Source: Gavia stellata
Taxonomy: Eukaryota > Chordata > Aves > Gaviiformes > Gaviidae
DNA length: 64,000 nt
NCBI RefSeq assembly: GCF_030936135.1
Contig: NC_082608.1
Location: forward strand, 8,711,535-8,775,534
Reading direction: 5' to 3'
The translations under genes were made by a program, and so were the position numbers. The notes beneath the pieces are model-generated. The model was not told the origin of the DNA, ran no database searches, and saw only the letters and a program-made list of their open reading frames with translations. Numbering within the stretch: position 1 is the first letter of the stretch; each line of letters starts with the position of its first letter. This document shows, in pieces, positions 41,901-54,429 of this stretch.

Positions 41901-44170
41901 GATGTGTCGATTTACCACATAACACTTACTCCAGCTCTCTTAACCTCTATTATTTGTATTCAGTAATGTACAGTGTATTTTTGCGTGACAAGTAAAGTGT
42001 TCTGAAATAACAGCATTTAAAGCAAATTAGAGAGTCAGCTCCAATACAGGACTTGGAATTGTAATCAGGTAAATAATTTTTTAGCCAATTTAGGCAATGG
42101 GATATTTAATATAAAGGCTTCAAGATACAAAATGAGTTCTTACAAGCACGCTATTAACCTGATCTAAGGTAATGAATACTCCAGTACTGGGGGGCAGATA
42201 GGAGGAAAAAAAAACTATCCGGAAGTCGTAAATTCATTCTGTCACTTGACCCAAAGCTCATGTGAATTATGGAACTGATACAGAGGCTGACAGGACTGAA
42301 TCTGAAAACCTTCATTGTGAAGAAAGCTTAATTTTACAAGAGTTAGTGAGCTTTCTCTCTTTGTCTTGGCCAATACCATCAAAAGACAGAAAGGTCAACA
42401 TGACAAAGTCTGCATAATAAGAGGGTTTCAGAAACAATTTCAAAGAGAAATGAGATCCAAATACTATTACATATTTTCATGTTCTGATGTCTCATTATCA
42501 GTATTTTTAATCTAAGTACAGTTTTCTGGAAAAAAAAAAACTTTCAAGGCTAAGGTCTCACAATGTATTTGCATTTTTGAAATTATGTATATATCTCTAA
42601 AAAATATTTCAGTAATGTTTGTTTATATGTGGCATGGAAAATTTAAATATAAAATATACATTGGGACAGATTCTAGCCTCCCTAGCATGCTACTTAAACA
42701 GATGTCTTCCTACTCATTAACGAGAGTCACAGTAACCTACCAGGGTTGTGGAGCAAAAGTCTCGTGCATCTTTTCTGTAAAACACCTGTGCTTTCAAGAG
42801 AGATTATTTATTACAGCTAGAAATGCAACTTCTGTCACTAGGTGCTGTGAGTGTAGTTCCTTGTCAGTTGCTTCTTGTGGGGAGAACTAAAAATCCTAGC
42901 CGTACATCAGGTTCTCTCCAGCAGAGATCAAAAAATCAGACTGCCAAATGAGACTTGCCATTTTACTATCATTTTGAAGGATTCTTGTGAATACAGTAAC
43001 TTTCCTTTCCAGCATCATTTCAGTGATTTGTGTATGGTCTTTCAGGGTTATTTTTGATGTTACTGCTTTGGCTGGAGTAAAAGCAGACATCGGACAAGGC
43101 CATAATAAGGCTGTTTAGTGGTAGCCTCTGCAGACTGCATATACAATAAAAGCTTACAAAGTATCCTCTGATTCTGCCATAAATCTTTTGGCCTACAAAC
43201 CAACAGGAAGCATCAATGGGACACATCACTGATGTTAAATCCCTCTTGAGGGGAGAGAGACAGCATGGCACAGACTATAAGTAGATGAGTACCGTTCAGC
43301 ATCTATGCAGTTGCAGGTTCGTGTAGTTCTCACAACCACTATTTGTAAATCGTAGAATGGTGACAGACAGTTAAGTGTTAAGCATGGTTGCTGTAGTACA
43401 GCTTCCAGCTGAGGGAGGGAAGTTTGCATCTGAAAAATGAATTGAAACAAAAATCTATTTTTCTCCACACTAAGTTCACATTTCTTTTTATATATGTATA
43501 TATGTTCAATTTTGAGATTAACTAGTGATTTGGTAGTAAGTGATGGAAGTGTTTGAAGAACGTGATTTGGAACATATGAGAATAAGATTGGATACATTTA
43601 CTCTAGTTTCTCACATACTCATGAGAATTTTCTATTTGGAAGAATTACTGGGGTTGTTTTTCTGATGATGGTGTAGGGTATTTTTGCTTGTTTTAACCTT
43701 GAGTGATAACCACATGGAAAATACCAAAACTTTTTCTCAAGTGTGTGTTCTATCATGCTATGTAAGATTTGGATTTAATAGCTGACACAAACCAGGTCTT
43801 TCTTTCTGTTTACTTTTTTAGTTGCAGATAAACTGCTTTCTACAGAAAGGGCATGCTAATCTTCAGTATTTTTATCTGATACCGTTCTTATGAACAAACA
43901 CTTCTGTAAGAATTTGAGGAAGTAATCATCTGCCATCAGAGGTTTAGCCAGGGTCAGTAGTGGCCACAAAGTTTGTTGCCAAAGCTCTATAGCTGTCTGC
44001 TGAGTGTAATCTCCGCTCTGTTGCTAACAGCTGTCATAGCAAGACGTATTTTCTTCTGAACTGACCTGGAGGGTTGACAATTTTTGAAGAAGTTATGCCA
44101 TAGCTTGAAAGTGGAATGGGATGTGTACTTGACTACTTTAACAGTCTTCAGGGATCTTTTAGGATTTTTT

Positions 44171-44227
44171 TGTTGTAGTTTTTTTTTTGTTTTGTGTTTT
44201 TTTGTTTTGTTTTGTTTTTTTTGTTTT
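44171..44227. repeat. T-rich (TTTTG)n-like simple repeat
   Basis: An interrupted run of T blocks separated by single G. It creates the Lys-rich chance ORF on the other strand (43987-44253). Confidence 0.85.
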
Positions 44228-46240
44228 AAATCAGCGCCAAATGATTTTTTCATTCAGTCCTCAGGTATGCTGGAGGAAAAATAATTCTGAAAACAGCACT
44301 GAGAGTATCAGTCTCATTACTCATTAGAAGCGCTGTATAAGAGTGTTTGGGCTCTGAGACTGTATGAAATGGGACTGAGGAGTAATGTCACTGCGAGTAA
44401 AATAACATAAAAGTAGTCCTAGATAATATACCTGTTTCTCTGTTTCATAACTGTTAATGTTCATCTTGCATTAGTGTTGAGGCCAAACAGAATATCATAT
44501 ATAGCATTTTAAAAAAAGCTTTTATAAATATGCAGAAAATTACTAATTATCCATAATAACTAGTGATCTCTCAAAGAGAATGCCAGGAGTAGGAGACTAC
44601 TGGAAAACAGAATGTGAAAGTAATGGGGGGAAATTAGTGTGAATGTGGTTTTTAGGTACCAAATCCAATTTGTTGCAAGATACGGTATTTGTTAAAGGGG
44701 ATCTCATTTTCTCCAAGTGGTTTTCTGCTTTGAGTAGGAGCTTTCACACTTCTAAAAAGCAGTGTGGTAGGAAACGAGAAAGCACTTGACAGAGGAGAGA
44801 ATCTGGTGATCAAGGCTGGTATCATCAGCAGAGCAAAGGACCTGTGAGATTAGAAAAAAGTGCTACTTAATTCTGTAAACTATAGATACTGTTGGAAGCA
44901 AGTAGTTTGCATTAGGTGTGATGGAATCGAGGCCATGTTTAGTGATCTGAGAGCATCTTACACAGTGTCAGAAGTATCATACCAACATCACAAAAAGAAT
45001 TAATGTGTAAAACTTGTGCTACTAGTTAAATTTTTTTGTAGTTTGTGTATTTTAGTACGTTCACTTTGCTCTTGTGGCCTTCATGTTATATGAAGTACTA
45101 TCTATGCCACTTCATGTCAGAGCACATGTTAACTCTTGTCCCACAGCAAATGTAAGGTAAATATAAGCTCTGTAGGGTGTTCTGTGGCCCATAAAAATAG
45201 AAATGTGGTTGTATACATATGCTTGACCCTAATTAAACTTAAGGGGGTAACCTTGGTGAGTATTAAACTTGTTGGTGATTAATCCAGAGGTTTACACACC
45301 TAGTATCCTGGATCGTGGAACCACAAGAAGAAAGCAACAGAAAACATGGAACAGGAAAATTAGCAATATTGAGGCCAGAAAGAAGGACATGTATAGACAA
45401 GGATTTTAGCTTATTGCAGAATGATACTACTCTATAGATACTAAACTAATAACTTTGTCCAGTTTATCATGTGTTTGGCTATTGCTTTGTCTTCCTTCAA
45501 GTGTGAAGTCTGTACAATTCACTACTTTCACACAGATATCAAATGGTGTCAAGGAATAGAATTTGCCACTACTATCCCTCTGCTTCCAAAGAAAAAAAAG
45601 AAAAAAAACCCAAACTGTTGTGTATTGTATGCTAGATGTGATCTAACAGTTTGAGGGTTCTAGAAATTCAGTATAGTCATCTGAGAGGTATTTTTTTTTT
45701 TTTTTATACCTTGTAATGCAATGAGATCACTTAGTTAAGACCTCCAAATATGTGAAGCTGGAATTCTGTGTGTTGTGTTGAGCTGAATCTATATGGAGTG
45801 AACATCTAAATGTGAAATGATTTTTTTAATACATCTGCGGCTGAATGATAACAAAAAAATGATTCAGGTAACAGCATTAGTAGTCATTGATTATTGTACA
45901 GGCTATAGATGCTTGTAAGTTTATACATACTCATTTGTGCCAAGATACTCATGCTCTTTCTTTGTGTTTACTCATTCCTCACTTAAATGCCAAATGAAGC
46001 CAGAAAACTGTGTAAGCAAAAATGTACTTACCTAGGAATGACTACATTAAATCTAGCTAAAGACATATTTTTGCATTTTCATGTTATGTTTAGTTTTTCA
46101 TAGACAAACTTCCACCTAAGTATAGTCTTAAAATAAAGTATATTGAATGATCATTTTTTGTTTTGGGTATTGACATTTGTTTTGCATGATAAAAAGGCTG
46201 TCACTTGTATCTTGTTCTCCCCTAAATTTATCTTTCCTTT

Positions 46241-46257
46241 CCCCCCCCCCCCCCCCC
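46241..46257. repeat. Poly-C tract (C17)
   Basis: Seventeen consecutive C, preceded by tctttcctttt-like sequence. Long C/G homopolymers are much rarer than A/T ones in vertebrate DNA. Confidence 0.95.
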
Positions 46258-48181
46258 TCTGCATGGTGACTTAAGGCTTCATATTTAAAGAATATTTGCC
46301 TTTTTAAAATTAGTTAACAAGGTAAGTTGAAATTCTCATCTAACTCCTAGGGAATTTGGCAAGGCAGCAGTAACATCACATTATAAACTGTATGCAGCTG
46401 ATGTTAATAGCTGCTCATTTTGATTTAGAGAGTAGTGTGCTATTCAATTGCTTTAGGGGACTTTCTTCTAATAGACAATCTTGTCCATAATTATGATGGC
46501 TCTGCCTCTTGTCTGCCTGTAGAATGAAAAAATGAATTCATTAATGTAAAATACCTGTAAACTCTGAATCTACTCAGCTGAAATTTTGCTGCAAAGCAAA
46601 CTTAGATACAGGAGAACATGGAGAAATATCAAAGTTGGTTCCTTGAAAATAGTGTCAGTTTCTCTGACTCTTACTTCAGCATCTCATGTAAAAGCCATAA
46701 AATTTGAATGATTCCAATGAGTGGCACTGGGCTCACTTGAAACATGTATAGTAGCCCTGGAAAGTGACATTGGAAGTATTCCTAGAAATACCCTGGTTTT
46801 TCATGTGCAGGGGGCACATGGAATTTAAGGGTTTCGGTAATAGTAAATCCAATGCTAAGTAGAAGATTCATTTGATCATTTAATACTTGCCTTCCCTTCC
46901 AAGAGAGTCACCAAAAAAGCAAAAATAACACATTCGCTACTAATTGTAATTTTTGCTATTCCCATTTCTGAGCATTTGCTTCATTTATCATTGATACAGA
47001 AATGTCTAGTGTATGTATTCTAAAGGGATTGGGGAGTATAGGGACAAACAAAAACATCAGTTGTGTTGACATTGCCGGTGTTGGGGAATAAGTACTGTAA
47101 GCCAAAGCAAATCTGAAGTAGAACATGGAGCAGACCAGTGAACATCATAAAATTAAAAATAAATTTGTAAAAATAAAATTTGAGTCCTTAATATATAGTT
47201 TAGACTACTTACACAGTCAAATGTAATAATGTATCTCTACTTGTATATTAATACCATGTGATCTACAGATAAGAAAGCACTATGCTAGCAATTAAGTCAC
47301 AGAAAAGATGAGTACTTACCTTGGGGAAAGTCTAGGTAATTCATTACTTTCACTTGTCAACCATATCCATGCCAGCCATATCTCTAATTTAGTCTTTCCA
47401 CCAAGTGTTTGAGATTTTACAAGGAGAGTTGAGCTAAGAGAAGCTTTAACAGCTATTTGTTAAGTTTTTAACACTTCATAAACAAATAATGCGTAATTCA
47501 TCTTCTTGAATGACCCCTGTGATGCTGAGACTAAGAATTTATGAACTCAAACTCCAACATTTATTGTAGAGAGTTCACAAGTAGAATTGAAGGTTTGTCT
47601 CATCCTCTTGAAATGTGTTGATTTTTAGAATAGTTTTGTAACAGCTGTGGTTTCATCAGTATTGTATTACAAGACCTTTGAGATGAAAATCAGTAGTTTT
47701 ACTAAATCCCCTATTTTGTCTGCCTCTGGAATACAGAGCCAATTGTTCGGTTAGTGATTCACTGACTTTTTGCCAGGAAACCTTCATTCTTTCTGCCTAG
47801 TGTGAATCCTCATTACTGATGTTTTGTGTAGCTCTCATTAGATTGGTTAAGTTTAATGTTCTTGGATGTGGCTCTGGGAATCTGAATAAATCCCACAGAA
47901 CTTGTACCATGCTGTAACTGATTTCAGCAGAAGCTATAGTACTGATAGCAAAAGGAACAGGCATAAGGCTGAAGTGCTTTTATAAAATAAAAACCTTAAA
48001 TACAGTAAGCTTAAAAACAAAAAAAAAAGACTGTGGAGATAAAAGGCCATTTGTTCCCAGAAGCACAATAGTAATTTGTCGTAATAGTATTAAGATAAAA
48101 AGACAGGTCTATATTATCTTCCAGGTTCCAACATTAGAAGATTTTTATGTTATGTTTGAGATGTTGCTGCTACCCATTTAG

Positions 48182-48255
48182 GACTTCGTCAGCCAAAGAC
48201 CTCCAGTGCAGTTCTGCTGGCTTGTAACAGTGGTGGGAGCACAAATGATGATGAG
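48182..48255 (+). CDS. Candidate internal exon of unidentified plus-strand gene
   Basis: A 74-bp segment with acceptor gctgctacccatttag and donor GATGAG|gtgaga. Entered in phase 1 (the A from the 30965 donor plus GA gives Arg) it reads LRQPKTSSAVLLACNSGG then STNDDE, ending in phase 0. A second frame is also open, so coding status is not certain. The next exon in the model (50362) needs phase 1, so one exon (phase 0 to 1) would be missing between 48256 and 50361. A weak candidate for it is about 49009-49048, whose donor is poor. Confidence 0.35.
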
Positions 48256-48724
48256 GTGAGACTGTTCATTGATATTTTTACCATCATATCTTCTAGATGT
48301 GCTCTGAGATAGTAAGGAGGCCAGGAAGCAGTTTTTAAAATTTATTTTCCTGTGCCTGGTGCTTGCAGGGATTACGGCAGTCACACTCAGCCACATGACA
48401 ACATACCTTTCTTACGCTCCTTTGCCCGGCTCTCTATCCATCTCTTTTTTTTCTTGTTCTACACCCAGATCTTATATGCCCTTTAAGAAAGGGGAATGCA
48501 TTTTGTATACTGCCAGACACAAGGAGAATGAGTCCTTTTTTAAGGCCTCTAAAAACAGATGATAACAAAAATGAAGAGTGAGTAGCAGCGTGATAATGGT
48601 ACTTTTTCATAAAAATTCCCAGATTTAAAGAATAAAATAAATACTCTTGAAGAACCAGGAAGATGAAATTACACAGTTAAGAGCTTTGTTGAATTACCCT
48701 ATGTTAATGATCTGGAGTTCAGGC

Positions 48725-48746
48725 AAAAAAAAAAAAAAAAAAAAAA
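48725..48746. repeat. Poly-A tract (A22)
   Basis: Twenty-two consecutive A followed by gggg. No retrocopy body with flanking target-site duplication is evident upstream. Confidence 0.9.
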
Positions 48747-49762
48747 GGGGCAAAAGTCACCAAAAGACTAAAACACAGCAAGTACTTAATCATTTCACTT
48801 GTATTTAAACCCCTGAGGTCCCTAATACTGAGAAGAAAAGAATATAATGGGGAAACACATTTGTTCACAAAGAAAAGCATTTTGGATTTAGTTAGCTAGG
48901 TCAATCTGGAGGCGTTGCGTGAAGACCTTAAGGATCCTTTTATGTGCATTGTTGAAAGACAGTTTTGTTTCTTCTTACTTGCATGCTTTTATGTCTTAGC
49001 CAGCAATGTTAGATAGATTCCAAATATATGAGAATCTCTGTTAACATTTTCTTTCTAGTTTGTTTTTATTACTTCTCATAGATTATAGAACAGATGCATG
49101 TAAACACGGTCAGTTAAGAGAATGTGCTAAAAGTCTTCTCTAAGCATGTTGTTAATGTTTACTTTATAAATTTTGCAGCATGATTTATCTTCAGGAAATG
49201 CAAGTTCAACTGTGTAGCATACCTAACTAAATACATACTGTCTATCGCTGGAACACAGAAAATTGTTGGGTTTGCTTGCCTATGAGTCAGATTAGTCATC
49301 TCCTGTGAGAGTCTGAAGTGCAGCCAGATGACTCATACACGAGCAATACCAGTAATTTCAGATTCTGCTGCATGGCTAACTGACAACCCTGTTGCAGAGA
49401 ACACGTAGTGATACAGTAGCCTTCCATAAGCAAACCAGCTTGAGATGCTTGCATCTACCTTAGGCAACAAAGTAAGAAAAAATGTAGTTTAATATATAGT
49501 CCCATTCCAGTTCAAAGTGGAATTAGGTTGTATGTTTTCATTTCCAGAACATAATCCAGAGTGGACTCACATGCATTATTCATCACTCTTCAGTGATGTG
49601 GTAGAAAGTGGGTTTTGGGGGTGCTTTTATCAATAATTTTCTTGGGAGTTGCTAAGTTACCTGTTTCCTACCTGGATGGAGTGATATGCAAGTTTTAGGT
49701 CTGTGGTCTTGTACAGATGTAAACCAATATTATGTCCTCTCTTCCTATACGTATTTGCACTT

Positions 49763-49796
49763 GAGTGGATTTCTTGTAATCCGAGTGGATTTCTTG
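49763..49796. repeat. 14-bp exact direct repeat
   Basis: gagtggatttcttg occurs at 49763-49776 and 49783-49796, six bases apart. Confidence 0.9.
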
Positions 49797-50361
49797 ATGT
49801 GCCTTGGCATAGAGCCTCCAGGCCTCTTTCTTTAGATTGTTTCACTAATGTGAAAGTTGAGTAAGAAATGGTTCCTACATATTTTATTCTTTTTTTCCTA
49901 TGCATGATGTCACCTTTTTTTCCCTCTGCTTGGCCTCAACTTCATCACTAAAAACACTAGCTAGTGGCATTTTGAAAGGGCTGTCTTAAGCTTCATGTCA
50001 CTTGCCCATAGGGAGCAGGCTTAAGTGAGCTCATTCCTTACTGTCTGGCACTAGGAGGAAACTTTATTCCAAATAGCATCTCTTTTGTCTTAGAGAGTTG
50101 TTGTTTTATGAAATGAGACTTAATTGCTGCTTTTTTTCAGATGAGGTAAAAAATTATCCTGTATGTATCTGGGTGAAGACAAGGGAAGTTGTTTTGTCCC
50201 TCTTCCCCTTCCCTTGTGAGAAGCATGCACTTCTACAGAATGCTTACATAATGAACTCTTGCAGACCTTTTAGAAGAGTCTTTCTGATTCAGGAAAGACC
50301 CACCATAAGTAGATTTTTACATTCCTTATATACAGTGTTTCTACATTTGTTTTTGTTCCAG

Positions 50362-50443
50362 CTCTTGCTAATGTGCAAATGGCAAAGCATGCTCAGGTGG
50401 AAAAAGTACCTATCATAGTTCCTAATGTCAGAGTGCTACATAG
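50362..50443 (+). CDS. Candidate internal exon of unidentified plus-strand gene
   Basis: An 82-bp segment with an excellent acceptor (acatttgtttttgttccag) and a good donor (ACATAG|gtaaat). In phase 1 to 2 it encodes LANVQMAKHAQVEKVPII then VPNVRVLH. Of the frames that could be used, this is the one that stays open across the donor and chains with exons downstream. It joins in phase 2 to the exon at 52695 (or, alternatively, to a terminal exon at 51106). No domain is recognised. Confidence 0.45.
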
Positions 50444-52694
50444 GTAAATGAAAAGAATACAACTTCCTTATTCCACTCCCACAAAACAAACGTCTACAAA
50501 AACACAAGACCACACCACCAAGGGAGAATCCTTTCTGTTTTCTTTAGTTAAGACCCCAGCTGTGTTTCCCTCTTACTTTCTCCCCATATTCACACACACA
50601 ACCTGTGACTTCTCTTGTATTTGAGTGTGAAAGGAGCAGAAGTAGGTATGAACAGTGTAAGTAGTCCAGCACATATCCTTTGAGCTCTCAGCAGTGTTTC
50701 ACAACGCTTTGCATTTTGTGTTTATGGCAGAGCACAGACTGACTGTCTTGCTTATTTAATTTTCTTTTCCCATGCTGCAAGGCTTAGTTCATTAGGGGTA
50801 GTTTAAAAGACTGTCACACTTCTGGAGAAGAGAATATGTTTGGCAGGGGTTTTGTGGATCATCAGTATCTAAAAATCCAATCAAGCCATTTTCTTGATTG
50901 ATTTTAGGATGAGACATACAGGCTTCAGTGGAGTTAACTGCACCTCTGTATTTTCTTAATTTATATTTTAGGCATCTGACTGCCCCACCACTCCCACTTC
51001 TTTTGGTACATTTATTTTTTGTTCTTACAAACTAGCATACAAAGACTCTTCTAGGTATATGCTCTGACTGTATTGGGTTTTTTTCGTTAAATACATGTCT
51101 TCCAGCGATGATAATACTGTAATACCCATGTACCTGAAAAGCATTTTTACAGATGGATAATTTTAAGTCTCAAAAATGCTGTTGGTCAAGCAGGTAGACT
51201 TTCTTGAAAACTGTAGGAGGAAGGTACATAAATATAAAATGACACTGATCATGAATGCTGACAATTTATTGAAGAATTTTCATGGCATGAACTCTAAGTA
51301 TAAGATTTAAGAAAGTAGTTTAAATAGCAATGAAAACAACAAATATGTAGGACCTAAACTACGAAAACAGAATGGTAGCTATCTAATGGTATTACCGTAC
51401 TAATCCTAAACTTGCTGTTATCAAATACACTGCATGCTGACAGACCTGATGACAAAATGTTATTCAGAAAAGTGCCCCAGCTGTCAGTGTTTTGATAGCA
51501 TCACATTAGATGCTCTGGGATTGATCCAACAAAAGCCCTTTCAAATCAGGATCTCTTACTACATTTTCTGTTGTGGTGGATTAGCAAGTAATGACAAGGA
51601 TTTCTCAAGAGATTGATATATTATTAATCTGGTTGTCTTTTTCTTCTATCAGTTCCCTATCAGTTGCACAAACTCATATGTAGGCAAAAAAAAGACTGAA
51701 AATTCATATGGAGGAAAGCAACAAAGCTTACAGCAAAAAGGCCAAGAAAGTCAGCTTTGAATAGCATCAACTTTTTACCTTCTGAATTCTCGAGGAATAG
51801 AGCAGTTTGAAGTGTCTGATGTACTGTGAACATGACACCTATTAACTGTCACAGTAATCCACAGTGTGAAGATGATGGTTTTGGCAAAATCGAAGGTGAT
51901 TGAGTTTGGGCTTGGAGAGGGGGGTGGATTATGTGTATTTACATCAGGACTTGCCACTGCAAGCTAGTATTTCCCCTCTTTCTAATAGCAGAGGAAAATG
52001 GAAATTTTTTCTGTGGTTTGCTTAGCGGAATTCATTCGGTCTTATTCTCAAGAGTATCTGATAAAGGAATCTGGAAAAAAATGGTTTAAAAACAACCTGC
52101 TTTTACTCAATGGCTTTAAACTGTTTCAACTATTGTTTCCCATTGTTTGAATCGGTCCTACTTCCCCTGATAAGTGGAATGGTTTTTCAAGTTTTAGAGC
52201 ACTGTGAAGGTGTATAATAAGGTAACTGAATGGTGTGAACCAATATCAAACCCTTTGGGACTTCTTTCTTTAATGGCTGCACCAACTTTATTGCCGGTAG
52301 CTCTTGTAAGTAAGTACACAGGGACTGTATTGATTGTTGCACCTCAGGTTATTAATCTGCAACCCCAAATGCATCTTTCCTTGTCCTCTTGAGGCAGAAT
52401 GTTTCCAAAGAAATCAGGACCATGTTTGTTAAATATGAACCACAAATTACTTGAGCTATGGCTGTTTAAAAACTATCTAGTTTACCATTTATTTTCTACT
52501 ACCCTCTTTATTCTCACCAAAGTTTCTCTTTCCTCTGTGATTTCAAACAATTTATAGTGTAGGAAGAATGTTTACTTTAGTAGAAATTTTAGTTTCTTTT
52601 CCAAATGTCTTGTGTTGTCTTTTAAAGCTGTAATTTAGTAGGCATGCTATGTAAGAGCCATTTGTATCAAGCTCCTTTCTCGTCCCTGCTTCAG

Positions 52695-52798
52695 GAAGAG
52701 AAGAGAAAAATTAATGGTATTGTCCTTCCAGACACAAAAACCTTTTTCAGAGAATGCGGACTCTGCTGGATTTTTAGTATCTTCCTTTTCAAATCTAG
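52695..52798 (+). CDS. Candidate penultimate exon of unidentified plus-strand gene
   Basis: A 104-bp segment with a long pyrimidine-rich acceptor (ctttctcgtccctgcttcag) and donor ATCTAG|gtactt. Entered in phase 2 (AG from the previous exon plus G gives Arg) it reads KRREKLMVLSFQTQKP and continues FSENADSAGFLVSSFSNL, ending with one base. A basic cluster (HRKRREK) spans the junction. One other frame is also open (EEKRKINGIVLPDTK...), which lowers confidence in the reading but not in the splice sites. Confidence 0.4.
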
Positions 52799-52952
52799 GT
52801 ACTTAGCCTTATTTTGTATAAGCTGAAAAACTGCCACAATCACAGTTTTATAAACCACGTGTTCAAGGCTATAAAGGAAAACAGTCTGCATGAATTTTCA
52901 TTCCAAGTTTGTATAAGGAAAAGCAGTGACTGGGGTTTTCATTCATTTGCAG

Positions 52953-53011
52953 TTACACAGTTCAGACCAAGATCAGCAAACTTGAGGCTTACCAGTAACT
53001 GGAGGTACTAA
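52953..53011 (+). CDS. Candidate last coding exon of unidentified plus-strand gene
   Basis: After acceptor ttttcattcatttgcag the phase-1 reading (G plus TT gives Val) is TQFRPRSANLRLTSNWRY followed by TAA at 53009-53011. The chain 50362 to 52695 to 52953 is therefore in phase through to a stop. A canonical AATAAA follows at 53243-53248. The gene would end about 1.2 kb from the PHKB polyadenylation signal, a tail-to-tail arrangement. The C-terminus is Arg- and aromatic-rich; I cannot assign a family. Confidence 0.4.
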
Positions 53012-53242
53012 AGGAGTAAGAGCAGAAGAGAAGCAGTAAGAAGTGGTAAGTGATGTAAAAAATGCAAAACTGCTATCCTGCTATTTGAAGAATTAATGTG
53101 CATTTACATTTTAAATCACAAGCAAGTATTTAAAGGATTGTTTCCTTTCAATAGTATTTACAGTTTGTAGACAAGAGTTATGCTCTGTGTTTGTATGGCA
53201 AGACATACATCAATTTTAAAGAATATTTTTAAAAACACTAGA

Positions 53243-53248
53243 AATAAA
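53243..53248 (+). terminator. Candidate polyadenylation signal of the unidentified plus-strand gene
   Basis: AATAAA on the plus strand about 230 bases after the stop at 53011. Other plus-strand copies occur further on (for example about 53870 and 54222), so the true end could be later. Confidence 0.35.
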
Positions 53249-54429
53249 CATGCTTGCTACCTATGTAATCACTGATCCATGACCAGCTGTAGATCTGCAA
53301 GCAATACTTTAAAAAAAAAAAAGGCAAGTGGAATTTATTGTAGTTGATAACTCCTAAGGCAGTAATGAATTAAAAATTTGGTATGTTGGATATGTTGGAT
53401 TGCTGTTTAAACTAGTGGCTCATTCAGTATTTAGAACTGCTGCCAACTGAGTCTGCTGTTGAATTATAGCTTTCTTGCTGGAGTTAGAGCAATGCTGCAG
53501 CCCCTCAAACAACATTCTACTATTAAATGTACTAAGACACTAAAATAATGTACCCAACACTGAGTAACTAGTCTGTGTTTCTTCGGGATTTTCCTTCCCT
53601 GTTCCTCTGCCACCTCTCCATTATTATTTGAATGATAAATGTATTACAGCAAGGAAGAGCAGTAAGACCACTACTCTACTAGCCCAAAATTAGCTTTTCC
53701 AACTTTACTCATTCTCCACATCATTTGAGAAGAGATTTGTTAATGGTTTAGTGTCCTCCTTCAACAACAAATTCTTCTACCATTTTGGTTTGAAGAAGGA
53801 TTGATTCTGTGATTTCTGGGGAAGTTCTGCAAATCAGGGAAGTACTAACCACTGCCTAAATGTGTTCAAATAAATACTCCTCTTGTGCCCAGACTATCTC
53901 ACTCCACCACTTCTGCCATTCATTTTGCCCTCAAAGTAAGTTAAGCTACCTGTCTTTAATACCAATATGGCAACAATTTATTGATGGTTGAGTTGTAGCT
54001 GGTCACTGTTAATTTAATTATCAAAAATGTTCGAGGACCAGTTCTAAAGTTTTAGTATATTTTGTGCTGCTAAAAGAGGCACTTTAATGATCCATTCAGG
54101 GCAGTTCCAGTAGCACATTAAGGTTACCACCAAAGTCAACAGGAGTAACTTTGCATGTAACTTAAAGGATTTTTATTGACAGGTTTTTTTACAAGCATTT
54201 GCTTTTTATTACTTTCACCAAAATAAAGCATATAGCATACAGTGTTTTCACACATTTAGGAGATAAATAAGTGTATCTTGAATTCTTTAATGCATTGATA
54301 GCTTATGTAATACAAAGGTTTTTTTTTTTCATTGATGTTAATTTTAAATACAGCTTGCTTGCCCTTTTTTTAAAGTAAACTTTTATCTTGTTACTATGTT
54401 TCCCTTGTTAACTTATAGATGTTTAAACA
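53249..54429. other. Intergenic gap between convergent transcription units
   Basis: About 1.2 kb between the candidate plus-strand polyadenylation signal and the PHKB 3' UTR. It has polyadenylation-like hexamers on both strands and nothing else recognisable. Confidence 0.4.

Larger units (their letters stand above)
30966..48181. other. Gene-poor stretch, probable long intron(s)
   Basis: Contains two antisense MIR relics, simple repeats and isolated acceptor-like sites followed by short open frames (31432, 33426, 38423, 43046). None has both a good donor and a phase that chains with the flanking candidate exons. No gene is called here. Confidence 0.45.

Noticed and set aside
49379..49451. Candidate linking exon between 48255 and 50362
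   Set aside because: Good acceptor and a gtaaga donor, but all three frames contain stops, so it cannot supply the missing phase 0-to-1 coding exon.
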